Assembly (NCBI GenBank): GCA_963576785.1
Contig: OY756144.1
Span: 2,976,001-3,040,000 of the forward strand
DNA from: Chlorophyllum brunneum
Taxonomy: Eukaryota; Basidiomycota; Agaricomycetes; Agaricales; Agaricaceae
Length of the DNA: 64,000 bases
Direction: 5' to 3'
A model generated the notes under the pieces. The model was not told the DNA's origin, did no database searches, and was given only the letters and a program-made list of their open reading frames with translations. Numbering within the stretch: position 1 is the stretch's first letter; each line of letters starts with the position of its first letter. Shown one piece after another: positions 31,575-43,726 of this stretch. The translations under genes and the position numbers were made by a program.

Positions 31575-31870
31575 ACTGTAAAGTTGATTAGTTATGTATT
31601 ATAAGAGTCAATGAATCTACGAACTTCTATTTCACGACTTTCTTGCACTCGGACAGAGGTTCTCTTGTTTGTCCCGCTGATCAGAGCAAGTCCAGCGCGG
31701 TGAGGGTTTGAGAAGGAGCCTGCGACATGCCACGTCCGGAGCTAACGCGCTGATGCGAATTTATCCGTTGACAATACACAAACTGTACAGCTTGTATGTC
31801 GGAGAAAGGGGTTTCGGGGCATGGAAGGGAAGGTCGCTTGTATTGTGGTATTTAAAGGGGACCAGAAAGC
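31575..31870 (+). pseudogene. Decayed duplicate of ComA-like 3' exon and flank
   Basis: The part from about 31,740 to 31,870 repeats the last exon of the gene just upstream in diverged form: GAGCTAACGCGCTGATGCGA against GAGCCGATGCGAATC, and TTATCCGTTGACAAT against TATTCGTTGACCAT. The preceding part (31,575-31,740) is present again at 23,560-23,720. The block is a tandem, non-functional duplicate. Confidence 0.75.
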
Positions 31871-34462
31871 AAGGAAATTTGAATAATATTTATTCGATGC
31901 TAAAGCAGGCGTGTACCATTGACTGTTCCATTTGAATTCAGGGTTCTTCGTCATTCCGCATGCCGGTTTGAGTTGTGTATGTGTCATTTACGTGGCAGAC
32001 TTGGGGACATGAAAGTTTGAATTGCTCAGATGTCGAGAGCAGAGTGTGAGTAGTACTGCAGCCGGAGAGGAGACCGCCTGGTTCTCGCAGAGGTATGAAC
32101 AGTACATTGCTGTCTTTGTCGTGTTTGTTTGCATCTTCAGGTGTAGATATCTTGGGTGCTCGAGGATTGGACAGGAGGCGTGCTGGGATGAACAAGGATT
32201 GATTCTTTAGCAATGACGGCTGTTACTGAAGTTTCGACGTGCGAGACGTCAGGGAAATGTTGAGGGCAAACAAGAGAGTCGAACAAGTACGTACATCACC
32301 GGTAAAAACACCGTGGTTAAGCCGAGACTCTACTCGTCCCCTGCGTCGTTGGAGTTCAGAATATGGTCTACTTATCCAGCATGTCAGCCAGAAGTTTAGA
32401 TTACATGCCAGGCGCGCGAACACGTACCCAAGTGGTTTGTACAACGATGATTAACTCTGGTTACTCGTGTCTGGGCTTGAGGGACATAGAACCTGAAGGC
32501 CTGAAGTATAAGGAAAGGTCAGGGAGACACTTCAAGTAGTAGAATTTCGAGGTTAGAGAAGGAAATGGTAGATTTTGACGCGCCAGGTTGACGTGTGTCA
32601 CGCGGTGAAAGTCAGGATGCAAGCAGAGATCAACAAATTCTCGTACAAACCTTCTCATGATCCATACACCACAGCGGTACGACCAGGAATTCTGTCCCAT
32701 GTGTCATTTCAATGAGTTGAAGCCTTCATTCCAAACACTCGAGACTTACGGGAAATGCGACGGCCGCGGGAGGCAAATGTTATTAGACTCTGGGAAGAAA
32801 CTTCGCGATCTTAGACCTAAGGCTGAATCGTTTTTTCTAGCACAGTACGAGTGCCTTCTTCTGTAGCAAATTGTGGGGTGAGTACAGTGTCCTTTTGGAT
32901 ATAACATTCAGTATTACCCGTTTTTGAATCCCTTCGTCACAGTTGTTGTCCTTCTTCCGGATACGAATCGCCAAGTCGGTCACGGGCTCATTCCATCTTG
33001 AGTGAGGCAACTACTTCATGAATTTCTGGGTAGGGGCATTAGGACATCATCCCCTCTCGTTTGGAAGAGCTCGTACCATGGACTCTGCACTGCAGGAAGA
33101 CGCATTGGCGGATAGCACTCGCCCCTTCTAGCTTAGCAGGGGTTCTTGTTCACGGGGAGCGCAGTATGATCAACCTATAATCCCAGAGAGGTGTCCTGTG
33201 AAGCAACTAAATAGCTGGGTCATCAGATGGGAGAGCTCCAACGCGGTGGACCGCCAGGACTGACCATCCCCCCGTGTGCTCGGTCACTGTCTGTCATGGA
33301 TGGACCAACGGGTCCCCGTTTCGCCTTGTGGAGGCATCCTTAATAGGTCCAACCTTTGGAGTATCAGCAACTACTCACCGGAACATCGGTCTTCTCGTTA
33401 GAGGTTATCTAGTTTGAGAAGTACCGGACCCCCAGTCGGACCTTCATGGGCCCAGAACGATAGTGACCAGGCAGGAAGAGCATGCGATACAAAGTTGGGA
33501 GTGGGTAAGTAGCCACTGCTGGGGAAGCCTCCTGCGCTGTGACCGCGATTAGCCTGCGGCCGGAAAGACCACACGAACTGAGGGTATCCACTCACCAAAG
33601 TCTCCTTTGGGAGCGACGAGTGGCCTAGATGATTCTGGCCACGCTCCTTGGCAAACTAAGGCCCCTGAACGGCGACCCAAACTACAGGACGAGTCAACGG
33701 CGTGGACGGGTTGAGTATCGACCGACGGGGGTACAAATTCACAGACCTAAATAATATCATGATGTCCTTGTTTAGTAGCGGTCCAGCGAAGTGGTCCATG
33801 CACTCACCAGGAATGGGCCTGCCGAATGGCAGACGCACTGCGTTTCACTGCCACATCCAACGGCTTCTCCTTCACGTTCGAGGGCTCTCGTCTATCGCAG
33901 TGGTGTCTGGAGTGGGACTCACGATTGGTCCCCCACTGACGAGACGAATACACTTGGTTCGAGATCGGGGCCGGCCGCATGGATTTCCGGAAATGTGAAT
34001 GAGCCATGTGAGCGGGGCGACTTTGCCTGTCGGTGCCAGTGGAAGGAAACGGAGGAAACGGCGGAATATTCTTCTCGAATGGGAGCCCGTGAAGGAACAT
34101 TAATTTTGGGAAAGACCAATCTGCTCCCTCGCGACCCTATTCCAGGCAATGCCAAACTGTCAAACACTCACAGGTGGCCTGACCCTCTACTCGCTCATCC
34201 CGGTCCAGAATTCTCCTGTCCTTGAAACTGGTGTCAGCGATAACCAGGATTTCCCAATGTTCGCCATGGCTTAACGGGCTTTCTAGCTTTCGGTCCAGCT
34301 GTTGTTCTCTTGCACGTGGACTCCGTGGTTTTCGTTTCCCGAATGAATAATATACCGGGGAAGGAGGATGACGGTATGTCACCACCCTACAATTACCTGA
34401 TCTATCCCCTTTTCTTCGCGATAAAATTTTCAACACCATTTTATTTCGACTACCGCGGAGAA
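31871..34462. other. Gene-poor region without recognised features
   Basis: About 2.6 kb hold only short open frames without known domains. One stretch (about 32,050-32,280) can be spliced into GVDILGARGLDRRRAGMNKD and DVRDVREMLRANKRVEQ. This looks like decayed coding sequence, but its family is unknown. No repeat, RNA gene or element end was recognised. Confidence 0.4.
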
Positions 34463-34748
34463 ATGTCCCAATGGTACGACCTCGAATCTATTCTTATATC
34501 TACCCTCCGCAGTACAATCGCTTCCTCCTCTGAGTCTGGCCCCTTCACAGAGTCGAACAATGAAGATGCTTCACTTTCAAATAATAAATCTGACTCTACA
34601 CCGGTTGCAACGAATCAAAGGAACCCAATCAGGGGGTGCGTTCTCATCTTCTGGACCAGTCTCGTGGTACTGACACGATCACTCAGGAGCCTGAGCAAAA
34701 GTCGGAAGACGTGCCGATAATTACTCCCTCGTCTCCTCCACGCTGTGG
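34463..34748 (+). CDS. Doubtful small gene upstream of the zinc-finger pair
   Basis: An ATG at 34,463 opens MSQWYDLESILISTLRSTIA, followed by a Ser/Asn/Asp-rich part. A frame change or intron near 34,630 would be needed to reach the Pro/Glu-rich end TQEPEQKSEDVPIITPSSP. The start loosely resembles the N-terminal region of the gene at 36,379 (AELFLSVILSIREAK, then Ser-rich). No zinc finger follows, so it could be a truncated relative or chance. Confidence 0.25.
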
Positions 34749-34937
34749 GTAGTCAAGCTTGTGTTATAAAAGTAGATACAAGACGAAATGTCAAGTAGCG
34801 TGCGACTGAAGCGTGATCGACCCTTGCTGGGAACCAAACCACGGAGTGGGCCTCGAACCATTCATTCTTTCCTCAGTCAAGCCACGCAAGCCACCTTTTG
34901 ACCTAGCCGTCGTTTCCTCTCCTCTTCCGCGTCCAAC

Positions 34938-35384
34938 ATGAATGCTGGACAACTTTTTCAGGCCGTACTCGGCACTCCCGTTGGCGGGTTACCCGCAATC
35001 TTCAGGAGAAAGTTCGACAAATACGACTTGGGCTTAAAAAACTTAATACCGTACCACCGAGAGAAGAACCTCGACTGGGAGGACCGCCTAAGCTTATTTC
35101 ACGACTTGTTGATAGACCGCGTCGAGAAAAGGAGGGTGCGATGTATTGTGTGCATGGAGTGGGTGAAACTATATGATGGAATTGCTCCGCCCACGGTGGA
35201 ATCTTGGGTCCGGCACAGGACAAAATCACACCATGTACGTCTCCTCAGTTCATGGCCTTTAGACTATAAAATTAAACGAGTGCAGGTCCTCCCGTGTGGA
35301 GAAAGCGAGGAGGCGAAGACTGGCGCCAGCCTTGGACCACGAAGGTCCCAACGAAACCGGAATAATAAGGGCAAGGGAAAGTAG
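34938..35384 (+). CDS. Small zinc-finger protein, paralogue A
   Basis: The ATG at 34,938 opens MNAGQLFQAVLGTPVGGLPA. A finger follows at about residues 70-99 with the pattern C-x2-C-x2-W-V-x-L-x11-W-x2-H-x4-H: CIVCMEWVKLY, then SWVRHRTKSHH. Directly after HH lies a likely 51-bp intron (35,235-35,285, GTACGT...GCAG). It is divisible by three, giving 131 residues spliced or 148 unspliced. The C-terminus is basic (GPRRSQRNRNNKGKGK), like a DNA-binding or nuclear tail. The finger resembles BED-type or C2H2 folds, but the family is not recognised. It is clearly related to the gene at 36,379. Confidence 0.7.
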   Translation: MNAGQLFQAVLGTPVGGLPAIFRRKFDKYDLGLKNLIPYHREKNLDWEDRLSLFHDLLIDRVEKRRVRCIVCMEWVKLYDGIAPPTVESWVRHRTKSHHVRLLSSWPLDYKIKRVQVLPCGESEEAKTGASLGPRRSQRNRNNKGKGK

Positions 35385-36307
35385 CCGCTATACTGCTTCC
35401 TGCCCCAGCCCTCCATTTCTTGTTTCTAGCCAAGTACTCATCGACCGTCGTCTACTTTTCTCCCTTCAAATCTTCATGTCGACTGTGCTTCCGGATCCTG
35501 TCCTAGAGGTTCCATCACACGACTTTTAATCTACCTACTTCCTTGCCTGTTTACCTCTGCGACCAGTCCGCCCAGCCGCCGAAGTTGGACTTCACCCGTT
35601 TCCCCAAGAGGCCCGTTATACCAATGTTCATTTTGGAGTAAATATTCTATTATTGGGCACAAGAAATGTATCCCAAACAATTTGACACTCTTTGCCATTG
35701 TTTTCTGAAAAGAACCACGAATTCTATTGGGTGTGTTTACGTTGATTCTGTGTTTGTATCCCCGATATTCGGGGCGCCACTCCGCACTGCCTGGAAAGTA
35801 AGTCCGCACAATTTATCGTGACAACACGTGCCTTGCATGTTGTTGGTTTAAGATGTCGTTACGGGTGCCAGGGGAAATTCTGATTATCAATTGTCCGGTG
35901 ACCTCTTTTGTTAGCCAACTTCGAGTTGTACCGCCGAAAGGGCAGTGCGACCGTGTATATAGACTATTATCAGAAATGGTCCAACACGCGAGCTGAATTC
36001 GGGAGGTAGCACAGGTCCAAAGCACTTTTTATTTTTGTTCCTGTGCCACGGGCTCGAAAGCGTGAGGTTCTTTACTTACGGAGCTGTTTGGCTTCCTAAA
36101 GAGAGAGCTTGTTATCCAGTATATATACGCATGGACATCCTCTTGATAAAAACGTAATTGAACCTTTTTTTGGAAAGCGGGCATGTCCAATTATAGTATG
36201 CAACCAAACCTGGACCGACCCACCCTGCGCTTTGACACAATTGCCCTGTGGATTAACGCACCATGCCTGACTCGACCATTCTAATTTTCATGTGCAAGGA
36301 CACGAGT
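35385..36307. other. Intergenic region between the zinc-finger paralogues
   Basis: No gene or repeat was recognised. The final part leads into the TATA box of the second zinc-finger gene. Confidence 0.4.
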
Positions 36308-36314
36308 TATAAAA
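36308..36314 (+). promoter_or_regulatory. TATA box of zinc-finger paralogue B
   Basis: TATAAAA lies 65 bp before the ATG at 36,379, followed by a CT-rich stretch (CCCACTTCCTTCC). Both are usual for fungal core promoters. Confidence 0.5.
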
Positions 36315-36378
36315 TACGGCCGGCCCCACTTCCTTCCAGAATTACCTCCCCTACATTGTCAGATCAACAACTTCGAAT

Positions 36379-37144
36379 ATGATCCAAATCGCCAACCTCC
36401 CTGGTCCGTCCGACGTTCAATCTAATCTTGCGGATGCAGAGCTCTTTCTCTCTGTCATTCTCTCCATACGCGAAGCGAAACAGTCTCCCTTCCAAGCTTC
36501 TTCCGACTCTTTCCAAGGGTTTGCTAGTATTCCAGACCCTCTCTCTGATCCACCAAGGGCCACTACGCCAGAGGGACAAATCTCCGTGTCATATAGGACC
36601 CTACCGCTCACTGATACTTCTTCGCCCCCTATTGCACCATCTCGGAAGGTGATCAAAGTGCAAGGCAACCGTTCCCCGACAAAGACTTCGATGCTCGTTC
36701 GTAGGACCAGAACAGGGCACCATCGAAAAGCGAAAGACGCTACCCGGTCCCGTGTTCAGGCGATGTGTAAAAATACTCGGACGCGTCAAAGGAAGAAGAA
36801 TAGGACCGAGGCCGAACGTATAGGAGAGCTAGAACAAGATTGTCTTATCGGGGAGTTCGAGCCGCATGCCGCATTTTGTTTACTTTGCAAAGCTTGGGTA
36901 GCACTGGATAAGAGAAATCGATATTACATTGGATTATGGGACAAGCACAAGACGAATTACCATACACCTGTAAGTAATCTCCGAATTTCGAGGATGTGCT
37001 GGGGCTGACCTTTCTGGGTTTTAGGGAGGCAAAAGTTATGAAATGGAGGGACGGATGGGCAATGACTTGGGTCAAAAAGTCAAGCTATTCACGTCGAGAC
37101 GGTCGAAGAAGAATTTAATCTCTGTGCCTCGTCTTTTGGCCTAA
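36379..37144 (+). CDS. Zinc-finger protein, paralogue B
   Basis: Exons 36,379-36,969 and 37,025-37,144 encode 236 residues. A Ser/Pro-rich N-terminal half is followed by a basic region (residues about 108-145: RRTRTGHHRKAKDATRSR, TRTRQRKKNR). Then comes the finger C-x2-C-x2-W-V-x-L-x10-W-x2-H-x4-H (CLLCKAWVALD, LWDKHKTNYH). The intron follows three codons after the last His, almost where paralogue A has its own. The second exon ends basic (TSRRSKKNLISVP), like A. The pattern suggests a DNA-binding protein, but no known family is assigned. Confidence 0.75.
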
Positions 37145-38033
37145 CCACAAGTTCGGGTGTGCGTGCCATTTTCCCGTTCATATTTCTACATATACGCCAG
37201 TCTAAATATAGTTTCGGTAAATGAGCTATTCCTGAAGATATAAAGCCCATGCTGGTTATCACTGAGAGACCGGAATCCAACCCGACGAAAGTCAATGACG
37301 ACCACCACACATCGTCGTCTGGCGATATTGAGATAAGTGGTGGGTTTGTGTTGAGGGCCGATTCCCGTTGATAGGGGCCTATCATATTGTCGGTAATCTC
37401 CGTTTGAGGAATGCACGAAGTTAGCAATCCTCACACACTCCTCCACCAGGGCATCATCGGACCTCGATTGCCCACCACCCAGAATACTCTAGTCTCAGTA
37501 AGGCATCAGTTTTTAGCTCAAGTCGGCGAATTCGGGTCACGTTCTTGGTCCGGGTGATATAGCGAACAATTCGATCATGTACCAAGAGTCTTCCTTCCTG
37601 AATTTCACCTCTCAACTCCGTACTCACTGGCTGTCATCCGGGAACTGTGATCCTACCTCTCTATGGTCGTCATTCGGCGTACCCTAGACGGTGCTCGAGA
37701 AATTCAGGCCTCTAGAGGAAATTCGTATACTCTGGGATATCCTTGGTATTCCATTTATCAGCTGTTGGGAACGATTGTCCTTCTGTCTAGTGTGTCCTAC
37801 ATCGTTCGGTGATGTGAATGTCTAGCCGTGTCTTATATTATACCTTCAAACGTGCGTCCTTTCTGTCTACGCGATTGGGGGTTATTGCTTACATGAACCT
37901 TGCTTCTATATTCCGAAGATACGTGAGATTATTATCCGTGTGTGGCTATCAAGTTAAAATCCGATCATTGGGTTCGGAGGGTTGGGGCCTCTTCTTGAAC
38001 TTCCCCCCTTTCCTCTGCCAGTTGTTGTATAGG
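37145..38033. other. Intergenic region, possibly with missed transporter 5' exon
   Basis: No recognised gene. The GIT1-like transporter downstream begins with an unusually short N-terminus, so an upstream coding exon could lie here, but none could be identified. Confidence 0.35.
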
Positions 38034-40688
38034 ATGAAAACATTTAAAGAACGAGTTAGAGGTGTTTCATTGATTTTTGCGTGAGTTCCAGTCACGTCCT
38101 GGGGTGTTACAGTATTGATGTTGTGTTTCCCAAGGTGTGGAACTGCGTTATTCTCCGATGGTTAGCAATTTTAACATTGCTTAGCCTCTACGAGTAACAA
38201 CTACATATCATACCAGGTTATTCCAATGGTGTCATTAATAACGGTACGATTAAGATTGGTTTTGTCTCGTACGTTTTACTGAACATAATCGCAGTCAACA
38301 CTTGTATGGTTTTCACCTGGTTCTTGGCCTTCCATTCCTAAACTTGTTTAGTGCTTACGCGTATTTATGGGTCTGAAAGAATCGAGGCTAACAACTACGG
38401 TACTATCGTGCGAAGCCTCGCCTTTGCAGGTACCATCGTGGGGATGCTCGTTTGGGGTTAGCCCTAAGTTTCAAATACTGTCTTTTGGTGGCTCATCGTT
38501 GGCACGATAGGGTGGCTCTCTGATAAGATGGGGCGTAAATTTGGCATGGTAGGTGTTATTTTCTTCATTATGATTGCTAAGCGATAGTCGTTATCTATAG
38601 ATGAGCGCGTCTGCTGTTGTAGCCCTTTTTGCCCTCCTGTCTGCGGCGTCTGCTGGTGCCCATGGGAGTCTCTCTGGAATGTTGGCCATGTTAAGCGCCA
38701 TGCGGTACGTCATGCTCACTAAATCTGTTGCGGATGCTGACCCCGCCACCTGGTAGCTTTCTGCTTGGAATTGGGATTGGTGCTGAGTATCCATGCGGAT
38801 CTGTTTCCGCTGCAGAACAATCTGAAGAGAAGAACATTTACCGATACGCTCAGCACCGATGGGTAGGTCTAGCCACTTGTGAGTTTGATACTTGATAAAA
38901 CTCTGTCATCTTTGTCGACAGATTATTAATAGATAACATGATCATTTGGGGCTTCGTGTTTGCCGCTTTCGTGCCCCTCGTTCTGTTCTGGATGTGAGTT
39001 TTCCCCCCATTTTTCGATAACGAATTAATTTTTATTGAATAGATTTGGTAACGACCACCTCCGAGCCGTCTGGCGCCTATCTCTTGGATTGGGTTTTGTT
39101 CCCGCCGCCATTGTGTTTATCTGGCGTCTGAGCATGGAAGAGCCCACGAGATATAGGGAAGACTCTATGAAGCGCGCCCGAATTCCATATAAGCTTGTTT
39201 TGAAGCGCTACTGGGTGTCGCTTGCTGCGATGTCGGTAATCTGGTATGTTTCAAAATAACTGTCTTATACTATCTTGTGCTCAACGATGGCAGGTTTCTC
39301 TATGATTTCATTTCGTAAGTCCACAAGTTACGTAGCTACCTAGCCAAGCTCAAAAGGTCTAGGTATCCGGTATGTTGATGCACAAACTGGGGCTCATTAG
39401 CTCACGACTTTCAGTTTGACATCTATTCAACGACCATTTTGAACAAGTGTGGTGATTTCTACTGTTGTAACCACCTTTGCTGAAATACCACGCAGTATCA
39501 CGGGTGGCAATGACTCCTTGGGAGTAATTTTTGGATGGAATGTCGTCATTAAGTATGTCTTGTATTAGAATCTCGGTTTCATTCACTCTGACAACATGCT
39601 CTGTAGTTTGATGAAAGTTCCAGGTATATATTTGCCTTTAGGAATGTGTATCTGGAGACTTTGCTGATCGTTGTGACTAGGTGCTGTCGGAGGAGCCTTC
39701 CTACTCGATTACCTAGGCCCAAGGTGGACTCTTGTACGTCATTAATCTCGGGGCCCTAGCCCCCAAGTTGCTCATGGACTGACTCTGAGTCAATCTAGAT
39801 ATCAGGACTAGTCGTCCAGTCCATCGTTGGTTTCTTGATGAGTGGGCTCTACAAGCCGTACGTATCCAATCCTAATATGGTATCTCTTTCCATCATTAAC
39901 GATCTTTCCCATAGGTTAACAAATCATATTGCAGCCTTCGCAGTTAGTAGTTTTCTCACTGATATCCCTCATGCTTGTTCATCGTATATGTCCAGGTCGT
40001 TTACGGCATATTTCAATCCCTCGGAGGTGTAGGTAGGTTGGGCTGAATATCTGTGTCCATGGAAACAGCTATAGTCAACTACAGGACCCGGGAACTGCAC
40101 AATTCTGCTCTCGGCGAAGACGAGCTCAACAGCTGTAAGAGGGCAATATTATGGTGTTGCAGCCGCTACAGGGAAACTTGGCGCTTTTGTTGGGACGTGG
40201 GGTACGTATCATAGTCTATCTGAGAATGGCATAGACATTAACCTCTTTCAGTTTTTCCACCTATGATCGATGGTATGATCAATGCACGTGGTCTTCATCA
40301 TTAGGCTGAAGGTTTGTAGCGTTTGGTGGGCCCAACTCTACGAGAGGAAATACTGGACCATTCTGGGTCGCCAGTGGTGGGTTTTCACCTTCGCCCTCCT
40401 CGATTATGAAAATCAACTACTCGCATAGGACTATCACTGCTTTCCGCCATAATCACTTTTTTCTGGGTGCAACCGTTGACACATGATGGTTTAGTCGAAG
40501 AAGATCGTGCGGTGAGTTCCTAATTGATAGACCATTGGCAATATGAAAGCTCATCAGTGGTGTAGTTCCGAGCGTATCTTGAGGCACATGGATACGATAC
40601 GGTGAACATGGGCTTGGAAGATGTTAGCCAAGAACCTGTTTCTACGATCACCACCGATGACTCAGCTAGTAAAAGTGAGAAAGTATGA
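38034..40688 (+). CDS. GIT1: MFS transporter, GIT1-like (glycerophospho-compound/phosphate)
   Basis: About 15 short exons join in frame. MKTFKERVRGVSLIFA leads to CGTALFSDGYSN, then RIYGSERIEANNYGTIVRSL and GWLSDKMGRKFGM, the MFS loop 2-3 signature. FLLGIGIGAEYPCGSVSAAE, WRLSLGLGFVPAAIVF, NITGGNDSLGVIFGWNVVIN, GAVGGAFLLDYLGPRWT, AVRGQYYGVAAATGKLGAFV and NTGPFWVASGLS follow, ending at TGA 40,686-40,688. This matches fungal GIT1-type permeases, which import glycerophosphoinositol and related phosphodiesters across the plasma membrane. One exon join needs the donor GTGAGT at about 38,880 and reads RWVGLATYNMII. No internal stop remains after splicing. The start is uncertain, because relatives have a longer N-terminus. 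Confidence 0.85.
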
Positions 40689-40991
40689 AAGACCTTGGGT
40701 CAAAGTCGAAGTACGTGATAAGCTTTCGTAGCAACGGAAAAAATATAGGAATAGCTCTGCAAAAAGCCTTTGTGCAGTAAAAATCTTATTGGGTTTTCTT
40801 TATCGACGCATTGTCATGGTTTCGACGGTAGAAGACTATTACGACGCGTGACATCTAGCTCACCCCTCTCGTTATCTGGATCTTACGTGCTCATTCGTGA
40901 ACTGGGGAGAAAATGGAGACCAACCCCAGCCAAGATCCATATCGAACCCATTCGCTACGTGATACAAAAATCTAACCAACCGATCCAATCC

Positions 40992-42373
40992 TTAGTTACA
41001 TGGGTGTGCAACGGTGCTCGAAGCCGTCTGGAACAGTGCAACCTCAGCATTCCTCCTTCGTGTCAACCCACCCAACACCTTCCCCCCAGCCTTGTTAAAC
41101 TTGGGCATCTCCTGAGCGGCAACCGTATTGGGATCTTCTCCGGCGTTCAACCTCTTCAACATGGTAGATGTCTGAAGGTTGTTGCATCCGAGGTTGAAAG
41201 TGAACGAAGTCAAGGCGCCGAATTGGTTGTCATTAAGACTGACGTTCGGGCCCACCAAGTTGTTTACGCAACCAGTAAAAGTCTTGACGTCGCTCTGGAG
41301 TAGCTCCGCTGCCGTACTCTGGGAAAGGGGGAAGGAGAATGGAACTTCGGAACAACCTGCTTTCTGGCACAAGTGCCCGAAGCCAACAGTTGGAAGGCCA
41401 ATGGGATCTGGATCCGGGCTGGCAACGAAGCCCTCGAATTGTTTAATCAGATTTACAGTAGCTGCATTAATGGCGGGAGGACAAGCTCCTGTTGATGCTT
41501 TGGTAGGAGGAGCAGTCGCTTGTGCAGCAGTGGCTGCTGTGGTTGAGGCGGGAGCCGAATCTGTAGCGATAGCAGAACCTGTAGTAAACGCATCTGCGGC
41601 TGTGGCAGAATCTGTAATCGTCGCATCTGATGCCGTGGCAGAATTGATGGCACTGGCGCCATCTGCAGCCGCGGAATCGGTAGCCAAAGGGTCATCGGCG
41701 GTGGCAGAATCCGTGGCCAAGGGGTTATCAGTGGTGGCAGAATCCGTGGCCAAAGGCTCATCAGTCGTGATAGAGTCGGTTGCCGTAGGGTCGCCAGTCG
41801 TGGCGGAGTCTGTTGCCGAAGGATCGTCGACACTAACAGGATCTGTCGCTGTAGGGACATCGGTCGTGTTGTCCGCAGTGTCATCAACGACCGAAGGGTC
41901 GTCTGTGGTAGCACCACCAGTTGCCCCATCGGAACCGGTTACATCTCCTGTGGTATCGTCACTGGCTCCAGAGTCGGCTAGACCGTCTGTGTCTGTTGAA
42001 TCCGTAGTAGGGTCGAAGGTGTCGACGGACGGGTCGGCAGGGTTAATTTGGTCGGGGGTACTTAAGCCAGAATCATCTGAGCTTAGATCGCCAAATCCGG
42101 TATCATCAAACCCACTATCATCAATGCTGGAGTCATCTCCGAAACCATCTCCACCAGAGTCGCCGCCAAAGTCCCCATCAAAACCATCTTGCCTTCTACT
42201 CAACGCTTGGCAAAGACCTGTGGTAGATTGAATGAATAATAGCGAGAATGATGAAGATGGGAACATAAGTTACCAGTAGTGGATGAACAAGAACGCTTAG
42301 TCGTACGAAGTGGTGCCGCACTAACAACAGAAATTGAGAGCAAAAGGAAAGACAAAAGTGCAGCCAGCTTCAT
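40992..42373 (-). CDS. Secreted GH24 lysozyme (muramidase) with acidic repeat region
   Basis: Exon 1 (42,373-42,274) encodes a signal peptide, MKLAALLSFLLLSISVVSA, and exon 2 runs 42,217-40,992, giving 441 residues. A 230-residue middle region is rich in Asp, Ser, Thr and Ala. It starts DGFDGDFGGDSGGDGFGDD and continues with repeats of about 11 residues such as DDPLATDSATT. The C-terminal domain is T4-type GH24: IKQFEGF carries the catalytic Glu, PDPDPIG the Asp, and LPTVGFGH the Thr of the T4 lysozyme triad. It would cleave bacterial peptidoglycan outside the cell. The acidic spacer is unusual. A cytosolic or prophage origin is excluded by the intron and signal peptide. Confidence 0.93.
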
Positions 42374-42511
42374 GATAGATCTGTCACGGTAAAACTAAAT
42401 AAAGCAGACACTTGGCGAATGAGAACCTCTTCGAGAGGAAATAAAAGAAATGAACTATAAGAAAGGAGGATCGGATGTGTAGCTGGGTGTTGAGACCTGG
42501 AAAGGGTCAAC

Positions 42512-42520
42512 TTTTATATA
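42512..42520 (-). promoter_or_regulatory. TATA box of the GH24 gene
   Basis: On the minus strand TATATAAAA lies 139 bp before the ATG at 42,373. It fits a strongly expressed secreted-protein promoter. Confidence 0.5.
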
Positions 42521-43726
42521 CTTTCGGAAAACGACATATGACAGACAAGCGCATAGCCTATCAGTGAGATGGGTTGCAGATGACTCGACAACCATGTACA
42601 ACTCGTGTAAAATCAATATAGATTCTGACATTTGTTAGGCAGCTGCACAAAATCTATATTTTCCCAGCGATGGGAGATGTTACACCGCCCGGTGGTTGCA
42701 GGCTGCAGCAGGCTCATTTGTCCTATTTTTAGTCGTGCCAAGAAGGGCTGACGTTTCCTCGAATATCACCATTGGTCGTTATGTCGATGGTACTTTTGTC
42801 ATGATAAGAGTCTATCATCCGATGGCCTTTGGTGAGGCCGATTTGTTTGGGCCACTCTGTCCCCTTCGGTGAAAGAAATACAGTGTGGTTAACTCAGACT
42901 TTGTGTTGATTCGCATGGGAGAAGTTTCCTTGATGCCATCATTCACAACCATCTGTTTATCCTGAATAATCCCTAGAGAAAAGATCGAGGAGAATGACAT
43001 ACGGCAGATGGATACCCTCTGACATCCATCCTCTCATGCCTCGACCTATGTGCCACCCGCCGCTTGCATCAGGACGACCGAGGTCATTCTTGGCTCTCGG
43101 GAAAGCTCGTCTTAGATAAGACAGTGATAAAGATGTCTAGCACATGGCTACGCAGTCGGGGTCATTCCACGGAAAGGCTGTTGTGCAACTGTCAAATTAT
43201 CTCCCTCTGGCGATGCAGGTGGTGTTTCCCTTGATTGGCCCTTAAAAGCATGATATTACGTGTGGAAAGTGCTCGAACACAGGTGTCGTAATACGGACTG
43301 GTGTAGGCATCTATAATGCTCGGGACTTTGGGTGGTAAGGGCCACCTTCCCCGTTGTGGCAACGTAGAGACCGTGGATATGAAATTAGAAGGTGCGTGAT
43401 GAAAGCCGGTGAATCAATAAGGTTGAGATCATAATGATCATAAGCGGACTCGGAGAATCGGGCGCTCGCGCGTATATCTACAAGGTAGAGCTATCGTTAA
43501 GGAGCCTATAGTAGACAAAGTCGCACAACGAGGACGATAGAGATAGAGTCCCTGTATTCGGCACGCTACGCTGTGGTTAGTATTTCAGAGGTACACACCC
43601 GGAGGTGCTCACCCTGACCCCACTAAGGGACAGCAGAGCCCTGTGGCAAAAAACTAGACGGTGAGGTTCCTGCTTTGGATTAACTTCCACGCAGGTGGCC
43701 GTGGTACGGATGTCTCTGGTTTATAA
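42521..43726. other. Intergenic region without recognised genes
   Basis: About 1.2 kb contain only short open frames without known domains and no recognised repeat or RNA gene. Confidence 0.4.

Noticed and set aside
33398..34225. Overlapping open frames on both strands around 33,400-34,225
   Set aside because: These are typical chance frames in GC-richer DNA. None shows family motifs or can be spliced into a coherent protein.
40992..42373. Phage or prophage origin for the lysozyme
   Set aside because: A signal peptide, a spliceosomal intron and a TATA promoter show a resident eukaryotic gene, and no other phage genes are present.
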